The notes beneath the pieces were generated by a model. The model saw nothing but the letters and a program-made list of their open reading frames with translations, ran no database searches and was not told where the DNA came from. Positions 1 through 6,448 of a stretch of DNA of 15,203 nt are shown one piece after another. Each line of letters starts with the position of its first letter. Within the stretch, counting starts at the first letter, position 1. Location: positions 1 through 15,203 of the forward strand of contig JBKCCF010000141.1 in assembly GCA_046305255.1 (NCBI GenBank), given 5' to 3'. Made by a program: the position numbers and the translations under genes. The DNA is from UBA6136 sp046305255 (GTDB taxonomy: Bacteria; Pseudomonadota; Gammaproteobacteria; Methylococcales; Methylococcaceae).

Positions 1-2
1 CC

Positions 3-269
3 GAAATCGCCGACAGCGCTTTACCAAAGACTTTCGGCCGCCAGGGTGCCGGGCTTTTTCACGCACCCAGTCCCGTCAGCGAGGCTTTTTGCCGACAATC
101 CGGTGTGGAAAACGCCGGTACATTGCCGGGTGTGCATGAGCGCTTCTACCTGATTACGGCCCAGCGCAAAATACAGCACCCGACCATTGTGGCCATTTTG
201 GCGCAATCTCGGCGGTTCCCGGTGACGGGGGCGGCCGAAGCCACATCAAACCATGGCGGGGATTATTAG
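3..269 (+). CDS. LysR-family transcriptional regulator, NhaR-like, C-terminal fragment (5' end outside window)
   Basis: The frame beginning at base 3 stays open to a TAG at 267-269 and gives 88 residues. The order EIADSALPKTFGRQGAG, then a phenylalanine/proline-rich segment, then GVHERFYLITAQRK is the end of the effector-binding domain of NhaR-like LysR regulators. Their usual form is a conserved ERFY(A/L)I strand followed by a basic residue pair and a final helix. The same ERFYAI element occurs in the complete LysR protein at 6449-7369, but the two are otherwise quite different, so they are not recent duplicates. The DNA-binding domain lies outside the window, so the target cannot be inferred. 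It converges on the P-type ATPase homologue at 460, with about 190 bp between the stops and no convincing terminator hairpin. The LysR call is reasonably firm; the NhaR-like subgroup is an inference from the short conserved tail. Confidence 0.8.
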   Translation, partial: EIADSALPKTFGRQGAGLFHAPSPVSEAFCRQSGVENAGTLPGVHERFYLITAQRKIQHPTIVAILAQSRRFPVTGAAEATSNHGGDY

Positions 270-459
270 CGCGCGTTACCGGTGAGCGAGCCGCTAGAAA
301 CCGGCGTCTGAAGGTGGCGTGTTCCGGGCAGAGCTCACGCGTCAGGCCGCTGGACTAAAGGCTTTGCCCACCTCGCCTGTCTTCCACAGGTCTTGCCGGT
401 GCCCTGCCCTCGTTTCCCACAGCGTTGAGGCTCTCAGCCGGCAGCGGGAGAAGCGTGCT

Positions 460-2838
460 TCACCCGAACCTGTCAGGTGGACGCCGTCGATCACGATCAA
501 GACGTACCGTCGCTCCCCTATAGACACCCCATGTACCCAGATTGGATATCAACACGGCATGTAGACTGTTGAAGCCAAGGAGGAAAGCACCCGCCACGCA
601 GAACAGGTTGGTCGCCAGAACGCCGAAGCCATCCGCCTTGTCCTGCTTGGTGTAGCGGTCAGCGATACGCCATAAGTCCGGAAGCGGGGAGAGATCTGGG
701 GCTAGCAGACTGATATCGGCCACCCGCGATAGGTCGCCGCTCACATCAATCACGATATCGGCTTCGGCCGCAACCGCCGCCGCGGTGCTGCAATCCCCGA
801 TGAACGCAACCGGGCCCACCTGCTCACGGTAACGGCGGACAAAGTCCAGCTTGCCTTCAACATCTAACCCGCCCTTACTGGTCTGGATGCCCAGGGATAC
901 AGCCAACGCATCAGTTGCGTCGTCGGGCTGGCCCGAGATGAGCGAAAACATGAGATCAGGCTTGATGTTGCGCAGCGCATCAAGGGATTCCGCCGCGGCA
1001 GGGTGCATGCTTTTGGTAAATGCCAGTCGACCCACGGGTATTTCGTCGATCGTCACCCCAAGGCACTGACCCTCTGCCGATGCATCGTCCACACTGCCAA
1101 CCCAAAGCCGGTGACCGTTGAATTCAGCCGTCACCCCGCTTACCTCCACCGTCAGAACGTTGACAGCCAAAGGTTCCAGACCCCGATCACGGCAGGCTTT
1201 GAGGAGGGCCAGGGCGCGATCATCCACACCCCGGCGGTAGACGCCGGCTGATAATGGAAGCAGGACATCCGGTTCAAGCCTGCCTTCGATGGCCGCCAGC
1301 ACCGTTTGACCGCTACAGGCGATTGAACCGTCGTCCAGAATAATGGCCCTTACCGTTGGGAGTTTCTCCAGCACGCCTGGAGTCCGGATCAGCCCGCCAT
1401 AAAAGAGACAATCGGCTACATCGGTGCAGTGATGGATCGGTCCTGCGATCGCGACTCCGGTGGCATAGTCAGGTCGAAGAATAGCGCCAACGGTCATCAG
1501 GTCACCCCTCACGGCCCCGCCAAGACCGGCGAGAATCAGGGTAGGCGGAACGGCCCGGGTCGCAAAGGCCTCACCCTTGAGACTGGGTGCGCGGGCTCCG
1601 GCAATGGGTGTGGTGACATCCATCAGGATCTGCCCAATAACGCCGGCCTGCGTTCCTGAGCCAATTCGATCCACACGGGCGGTAAGGTGGCCGGCTATAA
1701 GGCTAGAACCCGCAAGAATGGGGTCCCCGACCCGCTTGCGGGTGGGGAGTGAATGGCCCGCAGCCGTGAACTGGCCCACGATGCCCTCACCGTCAACAAC
1801 GGTCGCGTCTGCGGGTACACTGTCTGCTGGTGAGAGCGCGAACAGGTCGCCTACCACCAGCGCTTCGGTCGGGACGCGGCCGATCACCCCCTCATCCATC
1901 ACCTTGCCCGCTGAACGTGGCTTCGGCAGAAAGGTAGCGAGGATAGCCTGTTGGGCCTGTTGCAGCCTCTGCTCGAAACGTCGGCTCCAGTAGCGAAACA
2001 GCCAGGTCATCAGGGCAGCACCCAGGAACTGCCCCGTAGCCAGGGTCGTCAGCATGATCGTGGAATAGAGCGTTGGGAGCCCGGGACGGCCTGCACGCAC
2101 CTCCTTCCAGCACTCATCGACCGTATGAACGTTCATGCCTACGAGCAACACCGCGCTGGCAATCGCTAATTCCGGAATGACCATCGCACTGGCGGCAACG
2201 CCAACGGCGGCCGGCGCCAACCCGTAAGGGGTGGGCGGATGGGCGGTTATGTTTACCCAGCTTTTATCGCCCTCGACACGCTGGTCAACCACATGCAACA
2301 GGTCATAAGCGTCCAATCCGGGCGAGTCATAGTCAATAACGATCCGTCTGCTAAATCTGTAGAGGTGGACGGCGGTTACCCCGGCGATTGCATTTAAGAC
2401 AGCCGGCAGATGAGCCCCATGCTCAACAGGTTGGTGCACATCCCATCGCCTGATCTCAAGCCGGCCAGGCCGGTCAGAGAGTATCTCCCAGGGCGTCACC
2501 ACATGACCGTATCGAAACAGGGTAAACCGGTCTGCCAAAACCCTCTGCTGCAATCCAACGTTTTGTTGACACTCTTCAGAAACCAGCGCCAGGGACAACT
2601 CGTGCAACAACGCTGTTAATCCCGCCCTACCGGCACGGTGACTGATCGTTGCATACCCTTTAACCCGATCCACTGCTATGGACTCGACGGAGGCTACCGA
2701 AAACACTTGTCTAACAAAGCGTTCGCATGCCGGATTTCCATCTGCTCCGAATGTCCCTGGTGATCTGACTGATATGCGCCTGGCCTGCGCATCAATCGAA
2801 ACGCAAGCATCCAGCGCGGATGCGGTATGAAAGTGCAT
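460..2838 (-). CDS. P1B-type (heavy-metal) ATPase homologue lacking catalytic motifs; probable pseudo-enzyme
   Basis: The 792-aa frame follows the P-type ATPase plan. There are two ferredoxin-like, HMA-resembling stretches (about 20-85 and 125-190) without CxxC. Membrane segments follow near 205-235 and 255-282, then an actuator-like region (about 310-400), more membrane segments (about 428-470), P/N-like domains (about 495-715) and a last membrane pair (about 736-775). The actuator TGES is replaced by AAGHS (359-363), the membrane CPx region by RPDYATG (455-461), and DKTGT by DDGSI (502-506). TGD is replaced by SGQ (635-637) and GDGxNDAPA by GDCSTAAA (681-688). The HP dipeptide of the P1B nucleotide-binding domain is not seen. 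Flanking family residues, such as LPxxKxxGDPxxAGS and ADIxLLxxDL, remain recognisable. Autophosphorylation-driven metal pumping is therefore unlikely. An intact frame with every motif changed argues for a retained non-catalytic role, perhaps scaffold, sensor or partner subunit; this is inference. The start ATG has no clear Shine-Dalgarno. It is divergent from the small membrane protein at 3368. Confidence 0.85.
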   Translation of the reverse strand: MHFHTASALDACVSIDAQARRISVRSPGTFGADGNPACERFVRQVFSVASVESIAVDRVKGYATISHRAGRAGLTALLHELSLALVSEECQQNVGLQQRVLADRFTLFRYGHVVTPWEILSDRPGRLEIRRWDVHQPVEHGAHLPAVLNAIAGVTAVHLYRFSRRIVIDYDSPGLDAYDLLHVVDQRVEGDKSWVNITAHPPTPYGLAPAAVGVAASAMVIPELAIASAVLLVGMNVHTVDECWKEVRAGRPGLPTLYSTIMLTTLATGQFLGAALMTWLFRYWSRRFEQRLQQAQQAILATFLPKPRSAGKVMDEGVIGRVPTEALVVGDLFALSPADSVPADATVVDGEGIVGQFTAAGHSLPTRKRVGDPILAGSSLIAGHLTARVDRIGSGTQAGVIGQILMDVTTPIAGARAPSLKGEAFATRAVPPTLILAGLGGAVRGDLMTVGAILRPDYATGVAIAGPIHHCTDVADCLFYGGLIRTPGVLEKLPTVRAIILDDGSIACSGQTVLAAIEGRLEPDVLLPLSAGVYRRGVDDRALALLKACRDRGLEPLAVNVLTVEVSGVTAEFNGHRLWVGSVDDASAEGQCLGVTIDEIPVGRLAFTKSMHPAAAESLDALRNIKPDLMFSLISGQPDDATDALAVSLGIQTSKGGLDVEGKLDFVRRYREQVGPVAFIGDCSTAAAVAAEADIVIDVSGDLSRVADISLLAPDLSPLPDLWRIADRYTKQDKADGFGVLATNLFCVAGAFLLGFNSLHAVLISNLGTWGVYRGATVRLDRDRRRPPDRFG

Positions 2839-3367
2839 CGTTAGGCTATTGTTTTATATTGTGAATAAGGCCGGCCTTGACGTCTCATAACGGAGAGCAT
2901 TGGCCCGTCACAGGAAGTTTAAGTCCGGGGATTTATCGTTTTGACATTTACGCAAGGCCCAACGGTGTATTTTATGAGTGGGTTATTTGTCCACTTTATA
3001 GCAATAAACATCCCTTGTTAAATCGAAAAAATTAATCCTATCCATCCAGAATAGCTATACCTAAGACAGAATCCCATGATCCCGACTCACATTCATAGCC
3101 TTAAACACAGGTAATAACTTATCGTGAGATGAGAATGATGGCGGCTATAATTCCGGCAGCTGAAGCCATGTAACTCTCTCGCAATTTAGCATTAACTACC
3201 ACCTAAAATGACTTTATTACTGGAAAACCAGGCCATTCGATTAAATAAAGAGAATTTAACAATAGATTAAATATATTTGAAAAAATATTCTGTGGAATTA
3301 CCATGCCGCTATGGCGAGCGCTGCAGATCCGCCGGCAGCGAATTGAACAGGACAACCGGAGAACATC
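2839..3367. other. 529-bp AT-rich divergent intergenic region
   Basis: No open frame of note is present on either strand. Base composition drops sharply against the flanking genes, most strongly at 2980-3300. Visible elements are a perfect 12-bp palindrome AAGGCCGGCCTT at 2867-2878, a TATAAT hexamer at 3146-3151 without a good -35 partner, and an AT-only near-palindrome at 3270-3289 (AATATATTT/AAAAATATT). It must carry promoters for both divergent genes, but none could be assigned confidently. Its length and composition would fit a complex regulatory region, a small RNA, or a scar of transferred DNA. Confidence 0.6.
2867..2878. promoter_or_regulatory. 12-bp perfect palindrome upstream of the ATPase homologue
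   Basis: AAGGCCGGCCTT reads the same on both strands and begins 29 bp upstream of the ATPase homologue's start codon. This places it in the likely 5' leader or core promoter. It could be an operator for a dimeric regulator, or a short hairpin in the leader RNA. No regulator family is recognised from the sequence. Confidence 0.25.
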
Positions 3368-3721
3368 ATGTCCAACAGTAATGCGGGGCTTCCCTCGGAG
3401 CCGGCTTGGATCAGGGGGTTTAGACTCCCGCTTAACGCCCGCCGACTGGTTTTGCTTGTCAGCATCAGTCTGCTGATAGTGTTTCCGGATGTGGCTATTC
3501 TGATCATCCTGAAACTCGTCTACTTTACGGTGAGCTGGCTGTCCTTACAGTTCAAGCACGCCCTGCAGGATGTCTTTGATCTTTCGCGTCACGGGGCACA
3601 GATGATCACAGCCTGGCTTGAAGTTGCGGTGCTGATCGCCCTAAGCGTCGGGCTGTTTCGCAAGCTAAGGAAGGTGCTCCGCGAGAGGTTCAGTCGAAAA
3701 CGTGAAGAGTCGCGGTGTTAA
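3368..3721 (+). CDS. Small membrane protein of unknown function
   Basis: 117 residues; not recognised as a named family. Residues 26-60 form a long hydrophobic stretch that could be two closely spaced membrane passes broken by Pro40-Asp41. Residues 82-97 form a further pass. The N-terminus is short and polar, the loop between the hydrophobic blocks is amphipathic with charged residues (about 62-78), and the C-terminus is strongly basic (KLRKVLRERFSRKREE). By the positive-inside rule the tail is probably cytoplasmic. A GGAG lies 6 bases before the ATG and supports this start. It is divergent from the pseudo P-type ATPase across a 529-bp spacer, so co-regulation is possible but not shown. It faces cysN tail to tail. 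Confidence 0.7.
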   Translation: MSNSNAGLPSEPAWIRGFRLPLNARRLVLLVSISLLIVFPDVAILIILKLVYFTVSWLSLQFKHALQDVFDLSRHGAQMITAWLEVAVLIALSVGLFRKLRKVLRERFSRKREESRC

Positions 3722-3763
3722 GCCCTGGCAGTTGATGGCTGGGTTTAACCCGCGCGGCGTGAT

Positions 3764-3803
3764 GGCCGGGCGTCGTAGGTGATGTTGCCCCACTGGCCCG
3801 GCC
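3764..3803. terminator. Possible hairpin between convergent genes
   Basis: GGCCGGGC (3764-3771) and GCCCGGCC (3796-3803) are exact inverted repeats flanking a 24-base loop. They lie between the stop of the small membrane protein and the stop of cysN, where a bidirectional terminator would be expected. The loop is long and no T-run follows on either strand, so intrinsic termination is doubtful. Confidence 0.25.
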
Positions 3804-3807
3804 GTTA

Positions 3808-5160
3808 TTACCCTTCCGCCACAATACCCGCTGCCAGCGTGGCGCGGCTTATCGGGTCGATCACGATGAAGCTGCCGGTGGTACGGTTACGCGCATAGGC
3901 GTCAACGAACAGCGGGTGTTGCAGACGCAGACTGACCCGCAAGATGTCATTCATGTGCGCCGTCGCAGGACTCGCTTCATGCGCCAGGGTGTTGATGTTG
4001 GTTCGGTATTCCAGATCGACAAAGACACCGTTGATTGAGCGCGTGGTGTGCTTGATCAGGTACTTTCGACCCGTCTGCAGCGGCTCTTCGGCCAGCCAGC
4101 ACACGTCGGCCTTGAACTCGCGTAGCGCCTCGGTCGGCTGTTCGGGGTCAACCAGCATGTCGCCGCGGGAGATGTCGATGGCATCCTCAAGGCCTATGAC
4201 GACGGACTGTTCCGCCCGGGCCATTTCAAGGGTTTGACCGGCCAGCCTGATTGAGCTGACGCGGCTGATGGCGCCTGAGGGCATGTGCCTCACCGGGTCG
4301 CCAATCCGGAGTTCTCCACTCGCAAGAGTGCCCTGGTAGCCGCGAAAATCGGTTTCCGTCGTGATAGCACCTGAGGGGTTTTCATCAGGGGTCGTTATGG
4401 CGGCGTTGCCCAGCATGACCCGCACGACCCTCTGCACGGGTAAACGCATCGGCCCACTCACCAAATCCCTGCAGGTGGGAACCTCATGCAAGTGCTCAAG
4501 CAAGGTCGGACCACGGTACCAGCACGCTGCCTGACCGGGCTGAACGACGTTATCGCCCGTCAGAGCTGAAAGCGGAATAGCCTGTGGACTGCTGCAGCCC
4601 AGCCGGGCAGCAAAGCGGTCAAATTCAGCCACGATAGTGTTGAATACCTCCTGACTCCAGTCCATCAGATCCATCTTGTTGATCGCCAGAACCAGATCCC
4701 GAATGCCCAGCAGATGCGCGAGGTAGGCATGACGCCGGGTTTGGGTGACGATGCCCTTGCGGGCATCGACCATGATGATCGCGAGGTTGGCGGATGACGC
4801 CGCCGTCACCATGTTGCGCGTGTACTGCTCGTGTCCCGGTGCATCACCGATGATGAACGTGCGTTGAGCGGTGGTGAAATATCGGTAGGCGACATCAATG
4901 GTGATGCCCTGTTCGCGTTCTGCCTGCAGGCCGTCGGTAAGCAGCGACAGATCCAGCCCGGCGAAGCCCCGCCGCGCCGAGCTGCTGCGAATGGCCTCAA
5001 TCTGATCGCTGGCGACGTTGCCGGTATCGTAGAGTAGTCGCCCGATCAGTGTGCTTTTGCCGTCATCGACACTGCCGGCGGTGATTAATCGCAGCAAACC
5101 GGAAGCGGAAGGCAGCGCGTTAGATTGTGTATGGCGCGGATAGACAGCGACGTCGTTCAT
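3808..5160 (-). CDS. cysN: Sulfate adenylyltransferase subunit 1 (ATP sulfurylase GTPase subunit)
   Basis: CysN is the GTPase subunit that, with CysD, converts sulfate and ATP to adenosine 5'-phosphosulfate and pyrophosphate in the cytoplasm. GTP hydrolysis drives the unfavourable reaction. Translation-factor GTPase motifs are present in order: GSVDDGKST (29-37, P-loop), GITIDVAYRYF (85-95, switch I region), DAPGHEQ (106-112) and NKMD (161-164). The EF-Tu-like beta-barrel domains follow, including GTLASGELRIGDPV. At 450 residues it is close to the usual stand-alone length. No APS-kinase (CysC) domain is fused, and no cysC lies in the window. Its ATG overlaps the cysD stop by one base (TGATG), indicating translational coupling. 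The whole family signature is clear and nothing looks damaged. Confidence 0.96.
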   Translation of the reverse strand: MNDVAVYPRHTQSNALPSASGLLRLITAGSVDDGKSTLIGRLLYDTGNVASDQIEAIRSSSARRGFAGLDLSLLTDGLQAEREQGITIDVAYRYFTTAQRTFIIGDAPGHEQYTRNMVTAASSANLAIIMVDARKGIVTQTRRHAYLAHLLGIRDLVLAINKMDLMDWSQEVFNTIVAEFDRFAARLGCSSPQAIPLSALTGDNVVQPGQAACWYRGPTLLEHLHEVPTCRDLVSGPMRLPVQRVVRVMLGNAAITTPDENPSGAITTETDFRGYQGTLASGELRIGDPVRHMPSGAISRVSSIRLAGQTLEMARAEQSVVIGLEDAIDISRGDMLVDPEQPTEALREFKADVCWLAEEPLQTGRKYLIKHTTRSINGVFVDLEYRTNINTLAHEASPATAHMNDILRVSLRLQHPLFVDAYARNRTTGSFIVIDPISRATLAAGIVAEG

Positions 5161-6050
5161 CAGAAATACCCCTCTTTTTTGCGCGTTTCCATGGCAGCTT
5201 CGGTGGCTCGATCATCCAGCCGGGTGGCACCGCGTTCAGTGATTCGGCATTCGGCGGTTTCGGCGATGATCGTATCCAGCGTACAGGCTGAAGATTCCAC
5301 GGGGGCGGTACAGGTAATATCGCCGACGGTTCGAAACCGGCACATGATCCGTTCCACCGTTTCGCCCGGTTTGGCCGGGGTATACGCTGTTACGGGACAG
5401 AGAACATCGCCGCGGCGGACCACGTCGCGGACATGGGCAAAATACAGCTCCGGCAGCGGTATGCGCTCGCGCTGGAGATAGCGCCAGACATCGAGTTCGG
5501 TCCAGTTTGAAAGGGGAAACACCCGCAGATGCTCGCCCGGCGCGACTGCCGTGTTGTAGAGCGACCAGAGCTCGGGCCGTTGTGATTTCGGTTGCCATTG
5601 GCCGAATTCGTCGCGGATGCTGAACACTCGCTCCTTGGCGCGGGCCTTTTCCTCGTCACGACGCGCGCCGCCCAGACAGGCATCAAAGCCAAACTCGGCA
5701 ATGGCCTCCATCAGCGTGACCGACTGATGGGCATTGCGTGACGCCATGGGGTTCTCCAAGCGCACCGTCCCGCGCCGGATAGAGTCCTCTACACTGCGGG
5801 CGTGTAAAGCCACGCCATAGCGGAGGGCCATCTGGTCGCGATAGGCGATCACTTCAGGGTAATTGTGGCCGGTGTCGATATGCAGTAGCGGACAGCCCAG
5901 CCGCTCCGGGTAATACGCTTTCCAGGCCAGGTGCAGCAGCACGGCGGAGTCCTTGCCGCCGGAAAACAGCAGCACCGGGTTGCGACACTCGGCAGCAACC
6001 TCACGCAGGATGAAGAGGGCTTCGGCTTCCAAAAAATCCAGATGATCCAT
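5160..6050 (-). CDS. cysD: Sulfate adenylyltransferase subunit 2 (catalytic ATP-binding subunit)
   Basis: CysD is the catalytic, ATP pyrophosphatase-family subunit of assimilatory ATP sulfurylase. The PP-loop SGGKDS is at residues 30-35, followed by HIDTGHNYPEV and by ACLGGARRDEEKARAKER, all typical of CysD. The length of 296 is normal. The C-terminal segment reads FRTVGD...ERGATR...RKKEGYF rather than the enterobacterial FRTLGC...SERQGR...KKRQGYF. The protein therefore belongs to the other large CysD branch, which is widespread outside enterics. A GGAGG (6062-6066) lies 11 bases before the ATG, and part of it can pair with CCTC immediately downstream (4-bp stem, 3-base loop), so ribosome access may be modulated. 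It is first in the cysDN operon and divergent from a LysR gene. Confidence 0.96.
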   Translation of the reverse strand: MDHLDFLEAEALFILREVAAECRNPVLLFSGGKDSAVLLHLAWKAYYPERLGCPLLHIDTGHNYPEVIAYRDQMALRYGVALHARSVEDSIRRGTVRLENPMASRNAHQSVTLMEAIAEFGFDACLGGARRDEEKARAKERVFSIRDEFGQWQPKSQRPELWSLYNTAVAPGEHLRVFPLSNWTELDVWRYLQRERIPLPELYFAHVRDVVRRGDVLCPVTAYTPAKPGETVERIMCRFRTVGDITCTAPVESSACTLDTIIAETAECRITERGATRLDDRATEAAMETRKKEGYF

Positions 6051-6183
6051 GACAGAGGTAGCCTCCAGTATCCGTTCATTGTTGACGCCGTAATCGGCGA
6101 TAGGTCGTTGTACGTTTTGCTCCGGTTCAGCGGCCAGGCGCTCCCGATGCCCAAGGCGGTGGTAGCGATGACAGCCCCCATCA

Positions 6184-6228
6184 TCAGGGGCGACGGTCGC
6201 ACCGTGTATCGGACATGATCGCGAACAT
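6184..6228 (-). CDS. Candidate micro-ORF 3 of the cysDN leader (14 codons)
   Basis: Its ATG shares the A of the previous micro-ORF's TGA (TGATG), and its own TGA is again in a TGATG context. It encodes MFAIMSDTRCDRRP. No separate Shine-Dalgarno is seen, so any translation would depend on termination-reinitiation from the Cys-Cys peptide. Its end coincides with one arm of the GCCCC/GGGGC hairpin (6174-6191), so ribosome position could affect folding there. Support is weak on its own. Confidence 0.2.
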   Translation of the reverse strand: MFAIMSDTRCDRRP

Positions 6229-6278
6229 CAGCAGCAGTAGGATCCGCTGAAAACAAGAAGAGCGAATAGCAGGTTCAT
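6228..6278 (-). CDS. Candidate cysteine-rich leader peptide upstream of cysDN (16 aa)
   Basis: The frame encodes MNLLFALLVFSGSYCC and stops directly after two cysteine codons (TGC TGC TGA). GGAGG at 6286-6290 lies seven bases before the ATG, an excellent ribosome-binding site. It is located 177 bases before the first gene of a sulfate-assimilation operon. In mycobacteria, short ORFs ending in consecutive cysteine codons upstream of cysteine genes are known to act as cysteine-responsive attenuators; the likeness in position and ending is what suggests the role here. The overlapping ATGA (upstream) and TGATG (downstream) junctions add to the impression of a coupled cascade. A hydrophobic 16-residue peptide arising by chance remains possible. 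Confidence 0.4.
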   Translation of the reverse strand: MNLLFALLVFSGSYCC

Positions 6279-6346
6279 GGCCCTGCCTCCGGCATTCGTG
6301 AAGCGTGACTGCGAACGATATCAAGCGCTTGAATAAGTGCAGACAC
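6275..6346 (-). CDS. Candidate micro-ORF 1 of the cysDN leader (23 codons, GTG start)
   Basis: A full AGGAGG (6356-6361) stands nine bases before a GTG that opens a 23-codon frame beginning (M)SALIQALDIVRSHASR. Its TGA overlaps the ATG of the next micro-ORF in an ATGA junction, the usual form for translationally coupled genes. The composition looks protein-like but matches no family known to me. It could be a true leader peptide, the start of a gene later broken by frameshifts, or chance. The strong ribosome-binding site is the main support. Confidence 0.3.
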   Translation of the reverse strand: MSALIQALDIVRSHASRMPEAGP

Positions 6347-6400
6347 GTCAAATCGCCTCCTATTTTATCGGGGGAGATACTATCAATGGCGTTGTAATTC

Positions 6401-6420
6401 ATCCAATATATGTATTAGAT
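6401..6420. promoter_or_regulatory. Imperfect 20-nt palindrome, candidate LysR-type operator
   Basis: ATCCAATATATGTATTAGAT matches its own reverse complement at 16 of 20 positions. It lies 28 bp upstream of the LysR start, in the promoter region shared with cysDN. LysR regulators typically bind interrupted AT-rich dyads at such positions and control both themselves and the divergent genes. It also overlaps the likely core promoters of both directions, although neither promoter matches consensus well. Confidence 0.4.
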
Positions 6421-6448
6421 TCTTTGGTTCTACTGTATGAATGAATAA

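Larger units (their letters stand above)
6051..6448. promoter_or_regulatory. cysDN leader and shared cysDN/lysR promoter region
   Basis: 398 bp separate cysD from the divergent LysR gene. The part next to lysR (6360-6448) is AT-rich and promoter-like, with a palindrome at 6401-6420 and a TTGTAA at 6392-6397 as a possible -35 for lysR. The part towards cysD (6051-6350) is GC-richer and carries three overlapping micro-ORFs on the cysD strand. It also has two small inverted repeats: CGCCG-TAAT-CGGCG at 6086-6099 and GCCCC/GGGGC at 6174-6191. No T-run follows either repeat, so a simple intrinsic attenuator is not evident. Confidence 0.6.

Noticed and set aside
2941..2974. Perfect TTGACA with nearby TATTTT as a promoter for the 3368 gene
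   Set aside because: The spacing to any -10-like hexamer is 20-22 bases, too long for a standard promoter, and it is about 400 bp from the gene.
3125..3145. Fur-box-like GATGAGAATGATGG
   Set aside because: It matches only part of the repeated hexamer pattern and lacks the inverted half.
5849..6256. 135-codon minus-strand frame overlapping the start of cysD
   Set aside because: About half is cysD read in another frame, giving a Cys/Pro-rich nonsense tail. No ribosome-binding site precedes it.
6184..6402. 72-codon minus-strand frame starting inside the palindrome
   Set aside because: Its ATG at 6402 has no ribosome-binding site and falls in the promoter region. The overlapping micro-ORFs have better initiation signals.
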